NCBI RefSeq assembly: GCF_030409635.1
Contig: NZ_JAUFQF010000004.1
Span: 1,212,241-1,276,240 of the forward strand
Source: Vibrio agarivorans
GTDB taxonomy: Bacteria; Pseudomonadota; Gammaproteobacteria; Enterobacterales; Vibrionaceae
Length of the DNA stretch: 64,000 nucleotides
Direction: 5' to 3'
Below are positions 39,634 to 48,752 of the stretch, in pieces. The notes under the pieces are model-generated. The model saw only the letters and a list, made by a program, of their open reading frames with translations, was not told the origin of the DNA and made no database searches. The number at the start of each line of letters is the position of its first letter. Position 1 is the stretch's first letter. The translations under genes and the position numbers were made by a program.

Positions 39634-41166
39634 TTACTTAACTAGAACATCACCAGACATTTCAGCTGGGATCTCTAAGCCTGTTAGAGAAAGCATTGTT
39701 GGTGCTAGATCAGATAGCTTACCGTCTTCTTTGAACTCTACTTCTTTATCACCGATGTAGATTAGAGGTACTGGTAGGTTTGTGTGAGCAGTGTGCGTGC
39801 CACCAGTTGTAGGGTCAACCATCATTTCTGCGTTACCGTGGTCAGCTGTGATCAGCATTTGACCGCCCACTTCTTTGATTGCATCAACGATTTGACCAAC
39901 GCTTGCGTCTAGCGCTTCGATTGCTTGCTCAGCCGCTTCGTAAACGCCAGTGTGACCGACCATATCTGCGTTCGGGTAGTTACAGATGATGGTGTCGTAT
40001 TTGCCTGACTTGATCGCTGCGATCATTTTTTCAGTCAGCTCAGCCGAGCTCATCTCTGGTTGTAGGTCGTAAGTCGCTACTTTTGGAGAAGCAACAAGTT
40101 GACGCTCTTCGCCTTCAAATTCGTTCTCAACACCGCCGTTGAAGAAGAAAGTCACGTGTGCGTATTTCTCAGTTTCAGAGATACGAAGCTGTGTTTGACC
40201 TTGCTTAGATAGCCACTCACCGTAAGTATTCTCAAGAGACGCTGGTGGGAATGCCGTTGCTAGAGGAATATCCGCTGCGTATTGCGTTAGCATAACGAAG
40301 TTGATTGCTGGGAATACAGCGCGCTCAAAACCATCAAAGTCAGGCACGAATGCGCGAGTGATTTGACGAGCACGGTCAGCACGGTAGTTCATAAAGATCA
40401 CTGTATCGCCATCAACGATAGCCGCATCTTCTTGACCTTCAGTTTTGATTGCTGTTGCTTTAACAAACTCATCGTTCTCTTCACGAGCATAGGCTGCTTC
40501 CAGGCCTGCAACCGCTGAGTCGTATGTGAACTCTGCTTTACCTTGAGTGAGTAGGTCGTAAGCAACTTGTACGCGGTCCCAGTTGTTGTCACGGTCCATT
40601 GCGTAGTAACGGCCAACGAGTGAAGCAACGCGGCCTTTACCTAGTTTAGCGAACAGGTCTTCAAAGCGCTTTAGAGAGTTCTCTGCGCTGCGAGGTGGTG
40701 TATCACGGCCATCTAGGAAGCAGTGTACGTAGATTTTCTCTACACCACGTTCAGCTGCCATTTCAACCGCTGCGTAGATGTGATCTTCGTGGGAGTGTAC
40801 GCCACCTGGAGACATAAGACCCATGATGTGTACTGCTTTCTCTGCTTTTACTGCTGAATCAATCGCTTCAACTAGCGCAGGAGTTTGAGCAAACTCACCG
40901 TCAGCGATAGATTTAGTGATGCGAGTTAGGTCTTGATAAACAACACGGCCAGCACCGATGTTTGTGTGACCCACTTCAGAGTTACCCATTTGACCGTCAG
41001 GTAGACCTACGTCCATACCAGATGCAGAAATTAGAGTGTTTGGATTGTTTGCTAGTAGCGCATCCATTACAGGAGTTTTCGCGTTAGCGATTGCATTGCT
41101 TGCGGTATCTTCACGGTGACCGTAACCGTCAAGAATAACTAGAGCCATAGGCTTCTTAGCAGACAT
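39634..41166 (-). CDS. gpmI: 2,3-bisphosphoglycerate-independent phosphoglycerate mutase
   Basis: A 510-residue alkaline-phosphatase-superfamily enzyme. VILDGYG at the N-terminus supplies a metal-binding aspartate, [14 protein letters not shown] holds the catalytic serine, and ITADHGNAE near the C-terminus completes the manganese sites. It interconverts 3- and 2-phosphoglycerate in glycolysis without the 2,3-BPG cofactor. The length is standard (about 510). It is upstream of envC, separated by a terminator. Confidence 0.97.
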   Translation of the reverse strand: MSAKKPMALVILDGYGHREDTASNAIANAKTPVMDALLANNPNTLISASGMDVGLPDGQMGNSEVGHTNIGAGRVVYQDLTRITKSIADGEFAQTPALVEAIDSAVKAEKAVHIMGLMSPGGVHSHEDHIYAAVEMAAERGVEKIYVHCFLDGRDTPPRSAENSLKRFEDLFAKLGKGRVASLVGRYYAMDRDNNWDRVQVAYDLLTQGKAEFTYDSAVAGLEAAYAREENDEFVKATAIKTEGQEDAAIVDGDTVIFMNYRADRARQITRAFVPDFDGFERAVFPAINFVMLTQYAADIPLATAFPPASLENTYGEWLSKQGQTQLRISETEKYAHVTFFFNGGVENEFEGEERQLVASPKVATYDLQPEMSSAELTEKMIAAIKSGKYDTIICNYPNADMVGHTGVYEAAEQAIEALDASVGQIVDAIKEVGGQMLITADHGNAEMMVDPTTGGTHTAHTNLPVPLIYIGDKEVEFKEDGKLSDLAPTMLSLTGLEIPAEMSGDVLVK

Positions 41167-41423
41167 AGTATTGACCTCGTCAAATCAGTAGAAATTTTCG
41201 GTCGGATGACCTTGAAATAAATTAGCGTAATTTTACTACACTTTTAAACCAAAACTGTAGGCTAAGATCAAATTATCGCCGCTAGCAGGGTAATAAATTT
41301 CTCTAGATAACAACATTTTTGGTCAGTCTATCCGGGTTGCTAGCGTCATCATTGATGATAACCACCATGATATAAAGCATATTGTAGCTATCGATTTAAT
41401 AGGTCGCAGCAATATGTTCCGAA

Positions 41424-42311
41424 TTAGTACACCAAGAGTGCCGTGCCACTTACGGCCAGAAATGCCCCTATCCATGCGTAACGATTTGGGCGTTGCTTAG
41501 TGTAAAGCCATAGCAGTGGAAGTAGCATAACGGGCGTTGTTGATGAAAGCAGCGCGACCATTCCAACATGCCCATCTTTGAGCGCATAAAGAATCAGGGT
41601 CATACCGACCGCCATAGCAATGAACCCGTTGAGCGCAGTAATAGCAAAAATACGACGATTCATCGGTTGTGTTGCCTTTGCTATTTTTGCGCCAGTAAGG
41701 CGAAACAAAGAGTGAGCAACAAAAGCGGAGATCATCCGAATGGCTGAAGCGGCGATAGGATCGATGTCTGTCATCATGACAGGCTTGGCGATAATGCCAC
41801 CGAGCGCCTGACACAAAGCCGCGACAAGACCGAGACTAATTCCAAGATGAAGGGAGCCTGACACTTGCTCGAGTTTAGAGCTTGAGGGTTTCTTGCGACC
41901 GAAGAATATCGCCCCTGCCACACCAATGAACACCAGCAATGATCCCACAAGCTCTATTGACGTCATTGTCTCGCTAAAAATAAAGAAACCGAGAATGACT
42001 GAAAAGACCGCGTGACACGAAAATAGCAGGCCCGCCTGTCTTGGTCCCATGCGATTTAAGCAGGCGAAAAGGGCAGTATCACCGATAAAAATACCAATTA
42101 AGCCAGAGAGAACCATTGGGGTCACAGCAGGAGAGGTCACACTCGCCCAACCTCCTGTATATAAGGCCATTGCTGTTAGGATGAGTGATGTGCACCCCAT
42201 GCGCCAGCGGCTGTATGCAAATGTGCCAAGATGTGCAGCTGGTGTGACAGACATTAAGCTTGCTACCGCCCATAAGAAAGCCGCGGCAAGCGCTAACCAT
42301 TCGTATCCCAT
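41424..42311 (-). CDS. DMT superfamily transporter (EamA domains)
   Basis: A 295-residue membrane protein with about ten helices in two EamA repeats. The N-terminal half contains GIFIGDTALF and the second half SSTTPVMLLPLLWLY, a typical EamA end. Members export or import small metabolites such as amino acids; the substrate here is unknown. The start ATG gives MGYEWLALAAAFLWA. A 67-bp gap separates it from the DASS transporter gene upstream on the same strand, so co-transcription is possible. Confidence 0.85.
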   Translation of the reverse strand: MGYEWLALAAAFLWAVASLMSVTPAAHLGTFAYSRWRMGCTSLILTAMALYTGGWASVTSPAVTPMVLSGLIGIFIGDTALFACLNRMGPRQAGLLFSCHAVFSVILGFFIFSETMTSIELVGSLLVFIGVAGAIFFGRKKPSSSKLEQVSGSLHLGISLGLVAALCQALGGIIAKPVMMTDIDPIAASAIRMISAFVAHSLFRLTGAKIAKATQPMNRRIFAITALNGFIAMAVGMTLILYALKDGHVGMVALLSSTTPVMLLPLLWLYTKQRPNRYAWIGAFLAVSGTALLVY

Positions 42312-42378
42312 TTTTTCCTCTAAATAAATGGCTTAAGAGGGAGATACTATGCCCGAGATGCGTCGTGGGATAAACCGT

Positions 42379-43794
42379 TTAGGTGAACAACCACACCGCT
42401 AAGTAAACGATACTTAAACCAATGACACCCATAATCAAACCGGTTTTAGCCATATCTTTACTTTCAATGAGCCCCGTAGAGTAAGCCAAAGAGTTTGGAG
42501 GGGTTGATACAGGTAAAATCATGCCAAGTGATGCGGAGAATGCAACAACCACAAGTAGACCTTGAATGCCTCCCACCGCGACAAGGCTGTCCATCGAGGC
42601 ACCGATGGCAGCCGCGATAGGCATGAGTAAGTTGGCCGTTGCGGTGTTAGACATAAAGTTCGCCATCAACCAGCAGACAATCGAGAGTGAAACAAGAACC
42701 GCAGCGGCAGAGAGACTGTCATATGGAATTGTGTGTGCAAGAGATTCTGCAAGCCCAGTGCGGTCTAGCCCTAAACCAATCGCAATACCCCCGGCAACTA
42801 ACCAAAGAACATCCCAGTTAATTAGCTTCAGCTCTTCTTTGCCCATAATTCCAGTAAGAGTAAAAACGGCTAAAGGGACTATGGAGACAACATAGGTGTT
42901 CATGCCGTGAAGTTGTGTCGTCATCCACAATAGAATGGTGACAGCGAAAGTTGCATAGACTACCCATGCACGCCAACTTTGCTCAAATTTGCCACTCAGA
43001 TTCAATACGAGTTCATCTTTGGAGCTTGGAAATAGTTTTTGTAGTAAAAACCAAGCGATGGTCAGCTGAATTATGACAAACGGCAGTCCCATCATCATCC
43101 AAGATAGAAAGTCGATAGCATACTCACCAGTAAGGTATTGCAATGCAATCGCATTGGGTGGTGTACCAATTGGTGTCGCGATACCGCCCGTATTAGCGGC
43201 AATTGGGATACACAACACAAGCGCCTTGATGCCGAGATCCCCCTTTGGAGCAGCGGCTACGATAGGGCCGAGCAGTGCTAGCATCATTACTGTCGTCGCG
43301 GTGTTGGACATAAACATTGAGAACACGGCAGTGATTAACATCAAGCCAAGCATAATAAACGCCGGTTTAGTGCCAAACGGCTTTAGCAGTACTCGTGCAA
43401 GGTTGTTGTCTAGATTGTACTTTGATGCGGCAATAGCGAGCGAAAAGCCCCCCATGAATAGAATGATAATAGGTGAAGAAAAGGCACTAAAAATGTCGGT
43501 ATAAGACATTAATTCACCAAGCTGAGCACCGCTGTTTTCAGCTCGAAATAGATGAAGCCCTTTATCAGAGATCATCACCAACTGCAGGGCGATAATAAGT
43601 ATCGAGGTGGCAAAGACGGGCACTGGCTCAAATACCCATAGCAATGCGGCGAGAAGGAAAATAGCCAGCAAACGATGTTGGATAACAGTCAGTTCAGCAA
43701 TCGGAATTGACTCTGTTGGTAGCATCAGAATGAACAGAGGAATTGCTAGGCAAAAAAGGAGTTTAATCATTGAAGCAGGAAAACGAACAGCCAT
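42379..43794 (-). CDS. DASS (SLC13) family sodium/dicarboxylate symporter
   Basis: A 471-residue membrane protein with the paired hairpin motifs of the divalent anion:sodium symporters: MSNTATTVMM and GTPPNAIAL in the first half, MSNTATANLL and STPPNSLAY in the second. The two SNT motifs bind sodium and carboxylate in VcINDY, the structurally known Vibrio cholerae member. Likely substrates are succinate, malate or fumarate; exact substrate inferred. It could take up dicarboxylates aerobically, while DcuB serves anaerobic exchange. Confidence 0.88.
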   Translation of the reverse strand: MAVRFPASMIKLLFCLAIPLFILMLPTESIPIAELTVIQHRLLAIFLLAALLWVFEPVPVFATSILIIALQLVMISDKGLHLFRAENSGAQLGELMSYTDIFSAFSSPIIILFMGGFSLAIAASKYNLDNNLARVLLKPFGTKPAFIMLGLMLITAVFSMFMSNTATTVMMLALLGPIVAAAPKGDLGIKALVLCIPIAANTGGIATPIGTPPNAIALQYLTGEYAIDFLSWMMMGLPFVIIQLTIAWFLLQKLFPSSKDELVLNLSGKFEQSWRAWVVYATFAVTILLWMTTQLHGMNTYVVSIVPLAVFTLTGIMGKEELKLINWDVLWLVAGGIAIGLGLDRTGLAESLAHTIPYDSLSAAAVLVSLSIVCWLMANFMSNTATANLLMPIAAAIGASMDSLVAVGGIQGLLVVVAFSASLGMILPVSTPPNSLAYSTGLIESKDMAKTGLIMGVIGLSIVYLAVWLFT

Positions 43795-43960
43795 GTTACT
43801 AATCCATCAAAATCAAAATCTTCGATTAGAATACAGTAGCTTATGGCTGGGTACGTCGAGCCAGTTTGAATAATGAGAAGCTGACTTGTGCAATCCATCG
43901 ATACTTTGTTTTAGGTCAAAAATACAGCAAAACACCACAGTGCACAGGATGATAGGCAAT

Positions 43961-43987
43961 AAAAAGCCCCGCTTATGCGAGGCTTGA
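43961..43987 (-). terminator. Rho-independent terminator after psd
   Basis: Read on the minus strand: stem AAGCCTCGC/GCGGGGCTT (one mismatch) with an ATAA loop and a T run, 20 bp past the psd stop. Confidence 0.88.
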
Positions 43988-44006
43988 TGACCTTTATGGT
44001 GCAGCG

Positions 44007-44864
44007 TTATTGCTTGTGAGCGTAAGCTGTGCCCATCACGGTAGGTGCCGTGTTTTGCATACTGTCATCAAAGCGAATCGCGTCTTTAGCGAATAGATTA
44101 ATGACCGTAGAGCCTAACTTAAAGCGCCCCATCTCTTGGCCTTTTTCGAACGTGATTGCGTTGTCACCCTCAGCCGGATAATCCCAACGGTAAACGGTAT
44201 TGCCGCGCGGCGGTGTAACAGTACCAGCCCACGTCAGTTCAATGCTGCCAACAATCGTTGCACCGACCAACACCTGTGCCATCGGGCCAAACTCGGTATC
44301 AAAAATACACACAACGCGTTCGTTGCGGGCGAATAAGTTCGGGACGTTTTCTGCGGTCAGCGGGTTTACCGAGAAAAGATCGCCAGGCACGTAGATCATT
44401 TGACGCAACGTGCCTTTGCAAGGCATGTGTACACGATGGTAATCGCGAGGGGACAGATAAAGTGTCGCGAACTCACCATCCGCGAACTCTTGTGCCAGAG
44501 CGTCATCGCCACCAAGTAGCTCAAGAGCCGAGTAGTTATGGTTTTTAGCTTGAATAAGTAAGCCATTATCAATAGGGCCAAACTGGCTAACACAAGCGTC
44601 TGCTGGATGTGTTAAGACGGCTTCGTCTTCCACAATTGGACGCATGCCAGGCTTGAGTTCGCGAACAAAAAACTCATTGAACGTTTTGAAGTGTTTTGGA
44701 TCAGAGTGAAGCGCCTCATCCATATTGACTTTGTACTGCTTGATGAACCAATTAATGATGGTCGTCGTCAAGCCGCCTGCCTTAGCTGAAGCAAGTTTAC
44801 CGACGAGACGCGTCAATGCGTGCTGTGGAAGCCAGTATTGCAATCCAACTTTAAGTTTATCCAT
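44007..44864 (-). CDS. psd: Phosphatidylserine decarboxylase proenzyme
   Basis: A 285-residue protein from the ATG giving [14 protein letters not shown]; a longer frame to base 44921 lacks similarity at its front. The self-cleavage site LGST occurs in [11 protein letters not shown] near the C-terminus, where the serine becomes the pyruvoyl group of the small subunit. [12 protein letters not shown] holds the conserved histidines. It makes phosphatidylethanolamine at the inner membrane. rsgA lies 108 bp upstream on the same strand, the conserved rsgA-psd pair. It lacks the long C-terminal tail of the E. coli enzyme. Confidence 0.96.
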   Translation of the reverse strand: MDKLKVGLQYWLPQHALTRLVGKLASAKAGGLTTTIINWFIKQYKVNMDEALHSDPKHFKTFNEFFVRELKPGMRPIVEDEAVLTHPADACVSQFGPIDNGLLIQAKNHNYSALELLGGDDALAQEFADGEFATLYLSPRDYHRVHMPCKGTLRQMIYVPGDLFSVNPLTAENVPNLFARNERVVCIFDTEFGPMAQVLVGATIVGSIELTWAGTVTPPRGNTVYRWDYPAEGDNAITFEKGQEMGRFKLGSTVINLFAKDAIRFDDSMQNTAPTVMGTAYAHKQ

Positions 44865-44972
44865 GATGGTAATCCAATCTTGTTTGTTTTCGTCATGCTG
44901 TGGGCGCGAGATGTTACTCAAACCTTACCCAGTTGTCAGCCACAAAAGTCATCATCTTGTAGCTGGGTTCAT

Positions 44973-46028
44973 TTATAGGTCCGCTTTTTTATTGCGAGAA
45001 TACTGACGGTTAGCTTTACCCTCGCTCATACTCTCCAAAATTCGATGATAGTTATCAAAGCGAATTTGGTTGATGTTCCCATCTTGAACGGCCTGTTGCA
45101 GGATACAACCAGGGTCGTCTTGGTGTTTACAATCACGGAACTTACAACCACCTAAGTATGGTCTAAATTCAACAAACGCTTTAGTGACTTCCTCTGCCTC
45201 TAGGTGCCACAAGCCAAACTCACGTACTCCCGGAGAGTCAATTAAGTCACCGCCACTTGGAATATGGTAGAGACGTGCTGCGGTTGTGGTGTGCTGACCA
45301 AGTCCTGAATTTTCAGATACTGCACCTTCTTCAACCTCAAGCTCGGGCATCAGTGCGTTTGCTAGGCTTGATTTTCCGACACCAGATTGACCTACGAAGA
45401 TATTGATACGATCGATAAGTTCAGCTTCAAGCTCTTTGACGCCTTCACCCGTTTGCTTACTAACAAAAAGAACTTTATAACCGATCTTTGTATATTCATT
45501 TAGTGACTCGGCATACTTCTCACGCTCTTCGTCTGTCAATAAATCAATTTTGTTGAGTACAATCAAAGGTGCGATCTGTAGTGTCTCAGCAGCCACTAAA
45601 TAGCGGTCGATGATGTTAAGTGAAAGCTCTGGCAGGACAGAAGAGACAATGATCATCTGGTTGACGTTTGCTGCAACAGGTTTTAGACCATCATAGTAGT
45701 CTGGACGAGTAAGAACAGACGTGCGAGGTTCAACGGCTTCGACAACCCCTGAGATGCCATCCATTGATTCAAGGCCTGCTCGCCAAAGAACTTGATCCCC
45801 AGAGACGAGGCTTTCGATTCCTCTGCGTAGGTTGCATCGATGCACTTCTTTCGTTTGTGCATCTTCAATATCGGCATGCTGACCAAAGCGAGTGATCACC
45901 AAACCAGATTTTACCGCGCCAAGCATAGTCTCATCCCACTGGACAGTGTCTTGCTGCTTGAGCTTTCTTTTCTGGTTGCTTCTGACTCGTCTCACCTGAC
46001 CTTTTGTCAGCTTTTTCTTTTTCGCCAC
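44973..46028 (-). CDS. rsgA: Small ribosomal subunit biogenesis GTPase RsgA
   Basis: A 351-residue circularly permuted GTPase: an N-terminal basic tail ([14 protein letters not shown]) and OB fold, then LNKIDLL (G4) before the P loop [10 protein letters not shown] (G1) and DSPGVREFG (G3), and a C-terminal zinc-binding knuckle with [14 protein letters not shown]. RsgA tests and releases the maturing 30S decoding centre. It is divergent from orn, and leads into psd. Confidence 0.97.
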   Translation of the reverse strand: MAKKKKLTKGQVRRVRSNQKRKLKQQDTVQWDETMLGAVKSGLVITRFGQHADIEDAQTKEVHRCNLRRGIESLVSGDQVLWRAGLESMDGISGVVEAVEPRTSVLTRPDYYDGLKPVAANVNQMIIVSSVLPELSLNIIDRYLVAAETLQIAPLIVLNKIDLLTDEEREKYAESLNEYTKIGYKVLFVSKQTGEGVKELEAELIDRINIFVGQSGVGKSSLANALMPELEVEEGAVSENSGLGQHTTTAARLYHIPSGGDLIDSPGVREFGLWHLEAEEVTKAFVEFRPYLGGCKFRDCKHQDDPGCILQQAVQDGNINQIRFDNYHRILESMSEGKANRQYSRNKKADL

Positions 46029-46140
46029 GTTAACTCTCTAATATCGTGTGACCAAGCTAGAGGGATTGTACGCTCTATCTTGAGGATCTTAATTTGGGTA
46101 TAGTACCTTTTTTATGTGCAAACAAATAGGCGACAGAACT

Positions 46141-46686
46141 ATGTCTTTCAGTGATCAGAACTTAATTTGGGTTGATCTCGAGATGACGGGGTTAGATCCT
46201 GAAACTCACAAAATCATCGAAATTGCATCCATTGTGACAGACAGTGAGCTTAATATTTTGGCAGAAGGCCCTGTTTTAGCAGTAAAACAGCCACAAGCTG
46301 AGCTCGATAAGATGGATGACTGGTGTACCAATACGCATACGGCGAGTGGGCTGGTGGAGCGAGTTCAGAACAGTGATGTTGATGAACAAGAGGCGATCCG
46401 TCAAACCATCGCATTCTTAGAAAAATGGGTGCCTAAAGGGAAATCACCTATTTGCGGCAATAGCATCGGTCAAGATCGTCGCTTCCTGTACAAGCACATG
46501 CCAGAGCTAGAAGAGTATTTCCACTATCGTTACCTTGATGTTAGCACTCTTAAAGAGTTGACTCGTCGCTGGAAGCCGGAAGTGTTGGATGGCTTCTCAA
46601 AGCAAGGCACACACCTAGCTTTAGATGATATTCGAGAGTCGATAGCCGAGCTAAAATACTACCGCGAAACGATCTTTAAGATCTAA
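46141..46686 (+). CDS. orn: Oligoribonuclease
   Basis: A 181-residue DEDDh exonuclease, the same length as E. coli Orn, starting [19 protein letters not shown]. The first acidic pair is in DLEMTG, the second in [10 protein letters not shown], and the last Asp/His in HLALDDIRE. It degrades 2-5 nt RNA fragments and pGpG, the end step of RNA and cyclic-di-GMP turnover. A nine-codon upstream extension is open but outside the family. It is divergent from rsgA and precedes the tRNA array. Confidence 0.97.
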   Translation: MSFSDQNLIWVDLEMTGLDPETHKIIEIASIVTDSELNILAEGPVLAVKQPQAELDKMDDWCTNTHTASGLVERVQNSDVDEQEAIRQTIAFLEKWVPKGKSPICGNSIGQDRRFLYKHMPELEEYFHYRYLDVSTLKELTRRWKPEVLDGFSKQGTHLALDDIRESIAELKYYRETIFKI

Positions 46687-46782
46687 TTGCGCTAATTTGA
46701 TTAAAATCACACCGACATAGGCTGTGTAATGGATGCTTTTTCATCAACTGGATCAATTTTGGATTTTTTTTAGAAAAAGCAC

Positions 46783-46810
46783 TTGCATCACAAAAAAATG
46801 CTCTTATAAT
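46783..46810 (+). promoter_or_regulatory. Promoter of the tRNA-Gly/tRNA-fMet array
   Basis: TTGCAT and TATAAT hexamers with a 16-bp spacer, preceded by a T-rich/A-rich tract that could act as an UP element. The -10 is followed by TCGCAGCCC, a GC-rich discriminator. The first tRNA begins 34 bp downstream. No other promoter of similar quality is seen between the array members. Confidence 0.8.
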
Positions 46811-46844
46811 TCGCAGCCCTAAACGACGGAAACGTTGTTGAAAA

Positions 46845-46920
46845 GCGACACTAGCTCAGTTGGTAGAGCGCAACCTTGCCAAGGTTGAGGTCACGAGTTC
46901 GAACCTCGTGTGTCGCTCCA
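46845..46920 (+). tRNA. tRNA-Gly (anticodon GCC), array copy 1
   Basis: A 76-nt cloverleaf: acceptor stem GCGACAC/GTGTCGC, anticodon loop TTGCCAA, T-loop TTCGAAC, CCA encoded. All seven copies in this array read the same in the mature region. Confidence 0.98.
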
Positions 46921-46975
46921 ATTCTCTTTTATTAGAGATAGATAGCTTCCATTGTGCTTAACAATGAACATCGGA

Positions 46976-47052
<77 letters not shown>

Positions 47053-47071
47053 ATTCTCATCAAGAGAATAT

Positions 47072-47147
47072 GCGACACTAGCTCAGTTGGTAGAGCGCAA
47101 CCTTGCCAAGGTTGAGGTCACGAGTTCGAACCTCGTGTGTCGCTCCA
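47072..47147 (+). tRNA. tRNA-Gly (anticodon GCC), array copy 2
   Basis: Same 76-nt mature sequence as copy 1. It follows the first tRNA-fMet by 19 bp. Confidence 0.98.
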
Positions 47148-47182
47148 AATAAATAGCCTTCATTGTGCTTAACAATGACATT

Positions 47183-47258
47183 GCGACACTAGCTCAGTTG
47201 GTAGAGCGCAACCTTGCCAAGGTTGAGGTCACGAGTTCGAACCTCGTGTGTCGCTCCA
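47183..47258 (+). tRNA. tRNA-Gly (anticodon GCC), array copy 3
   Basis: Same mature sequence as copy 1. Copies 2, 3 and 4 follow one another at a 111-bp period without an intervening tRNA-fMet. Confidence 0.98.
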
Positions 47259-47293
47259 GATAAATGGCTTTCATTGTGCCTAACAGTGACATT

Positions 47294-47369
47294 GCGACAC
47301 TAGCTCAGTTGGTAGAGCGCAACCTTGCCAAGGTTGAGGTCACGAGTTCGAACCTCGTGTGTCGCTCCA
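47294..47369 (+). tRNA. tRNA-Gly (anticodon GCC), array copy 4
   Basis: Same mature sequence as copy 1. It begins the first 222-bp Gly-fMet repeat unit. Confidence 0.98.
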
Positions 47370-47408
47370 AATAAAAAGTTCTCATTGTACTTAACAATGA
47401 ACATCGGA

Positions 47409-47485
<77 letters not shown>

Positions 47486-47515
47486 AATTTAATCAATAGC
47501 GCTTGCTGTTGATAT

Positions 47516-47591
47516 GCGACACTAGCTCAGTTGGTAGAGCGCAACCTTGCCAAGGTTGAGGTCACGAGTTCGAACCTCGTGTGTCGCTCCA
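47516..47591 (+). tRNA. tRNA-Gly (anticodon GCC), array copy 5
   Basis: Same mature sequence as copy 1. Confidence 0.98.
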
Positions 47592-47630
47592 AATAAAAAG
47601 TTCTCATTGTACTTAACAATGAACATCGGA

Positions 47631-47707
<77 letters not shown>

Positions 47708-47731
47708 ATTTTTAGTGGTATTGTGATTCGC

Positions 47732-47801
47732 TAGCTCGTCGGGCTCAGCCATTCATAAAACCCAGCGAAGGTCATCGGTTCAAATCCGGCCCCCGCAACC
47801 A
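47732..47801 (+). pseudogene. Broken tRNA-fMet remnant
   Basis: The 3' half (variable loop, T-arm, acceptor strand, CCA) matches tRNA-fMet with one change (GTCATCGG for GTCGTCGG). The 5' acceptor strand and most of the D-arm are replaced by unrelated AT-rich sequence, and extra bases containing GCCATTCATAAA interrupt the anticodon arm after GGGCTCA. It cannot fold as a normal tRNA. It probably arose from faulty recombination within the array. Confidence 0.85.
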
Positions 47802-47831
47802 AATTTAATCAATAGCGCTTGCTGTTGATAT

Positions 47832-47907
47832 GCGACACTAGCTCAGTTGGTAGAGCGCAACCTTGCCAAGGTTGAGGTCACGAGTTCGAACCTCGTGTGT
47901 CGCTCCA
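47832..47907 (+). tRNA. tRNA-Gly (anticodon GCC), array copy 6
   Basis: Same mature sequence as copy 1. Confidence 0.98.
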
Positions 47908-47946
47908 AATAAAAAGTTCTCATTGTACTTAACAATGAACATCGGA

Positions 47947-48023
<77 letters not shown>

Positions 48024-48053
48024 AATTTAATCAATAGCGCTTGCTGTTGATAT

Positions 48054-48129
48054 GCGACACTAGCTCAGTTGGTAGAGCGCAACCTTGCCAAGGTTGAGGT
48101 CACGAGTTCGAACCTCGTGTGTCGCTCCA
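48054..48129 (+). tRNA. tRNA-Gly (anticodon GCC), array copy 7
   Basis: Same mature sequence as copy 1. Confidence 0.98.
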
Positions 48130-48168
48130 AATAAAAAGTTCTCATTGTACTTAACAATGAACATCGGA

Positions 48169-48245
<77 letters not shown>

Positions 48246-48317
48246 ATTTCATCTCTCTGAAATCCGATAACGCTCTTTCCTCATGCTGTGAAGCATAATC
48301 CCCCATAAAGATATGAA

Positions 48318-48348
48318 ACTTGATTGCATGTTAATCAAGTGCGCTTTT
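48318..48348 (+). terminator. Probable terminator of the tRNA array
   Basis: An 8-bp stem ACTTGATT/AATCAAGT with a seven-base loop, then GCGC and a short T run, about 70 bp after the last tRNA. The interruption before the T run makes it moderate. Confidence 0.5.
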
Positions 48349-48420
48349 GTCTGTATAAAAGATGAATTGTACCCCTTCTATCGTTTGATAGATGGGCATT
48401 TCCCTATTCGATTCACAGAG

Positions 48421-48429
48421 TTATCCACA
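48421..48429 (+). promoter_or_regulatory. Consensus DnaA box
   Basis: TTATCCACA, an exact match to the high-affinity DnaA box. It faces a second exact box 10 bp away. Confidence 0.75.
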
Positions 48430-48439
48430 TGTTTACATT

Positions 48440-48448
48440 TGTGGATAA
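48440..48448 (-). promoter_or_regulatory. Consensus DnaA box, inverted partner
   Basis: TTATCCACA on the minus strand (TGTGGATAA on the plus), 10 bp from the first box. The pair forms an inverted repeat with an AT-rich centre. Confidence 0.75.
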
Positions 48449-48692
48449 GTTGGTGAATAATTAAGATCTTTCAACATATTCCTACACAGGCTTTAGGATC
48501 ATCAGATGATGAAGAAAAGTAAAGGTTGTCCTTTACGTAATTAAGTTATTGTTTTTAATGGTTTAATTTAATCTATCAAATAAATTTGTAGTTTAGAACT
48601 TGACAGGAATAGTATTGTTTTTTGATCTTTATCATTTTTTTGTGATGTGGCTAACTTTCACCGAGAGGTGAATTTTTACAACCAGAGAAAAT

Positions 48693-48701
48693 TTTTCCAC
48701 A
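48693..48701 (+). promoter_or_regulatory. Relaxed DnaA box
   Basis: TTTTCCACA matches the relaxed consensus TT(A/T)TNCACA. It is about 245 bp from the inverted pair and close to the 3' end of queG. Confidence 0.45.
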
Positions 48702-48752
48702 AAGTCAGCTTTTTAGAGCTAGCTCAAAAAATGTGTGAGTGATTTATGAAAT

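Larger units (their letters stand above)
48246..48752. other. 507-bp AT-rich gene-free region with DnaA boxes (datA-like candidate)
   Basis: No plausible reading frame is present. It contains a likely terminator for the tRNA array, two perfect DnaA boxes facing each other, one relaxed DnaA box (TTTTCCACA), a near match to an IHF site (TATCAA followed by AT-rich sequence around 48574-48590), and a small hairpin with a GAGA loop and T run (48657-48677). E. coli datA, which promotes DnaA-ATP hydrolysis with IHF, occupies the equivalent gap between the glyVXY tRNA genes and queG. Homology of function is inferred from position and motifs. Confidence 0.5.

Noticed and set aside
42379..44006. Horizontal transfer of the DMT and DASS transporter genes
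   Set aside because: Codon use and base content look like the neighbours, and no repeats, tRNA junctions or integrase remnants flank them.
48600..48640. A plus-strand promoter starting at TTGACA (48600-48605), possibly for a small RNA ending at the GAGA-loop hairpin at 48657-48677
   Set aside because: The -35 is perfect but no acceptable -10 hexamer lies 16-18 bp downstream, so the transcript would have no start.
48246..48752. A full replication origin (oriC) at the DnaA boxes
   Set aside because: There is no dnaA, gidA/mnmG, parAB or rctB nearby and only three boxes; the flanking genes match the E. coli datA neighbourhood, not an origin.
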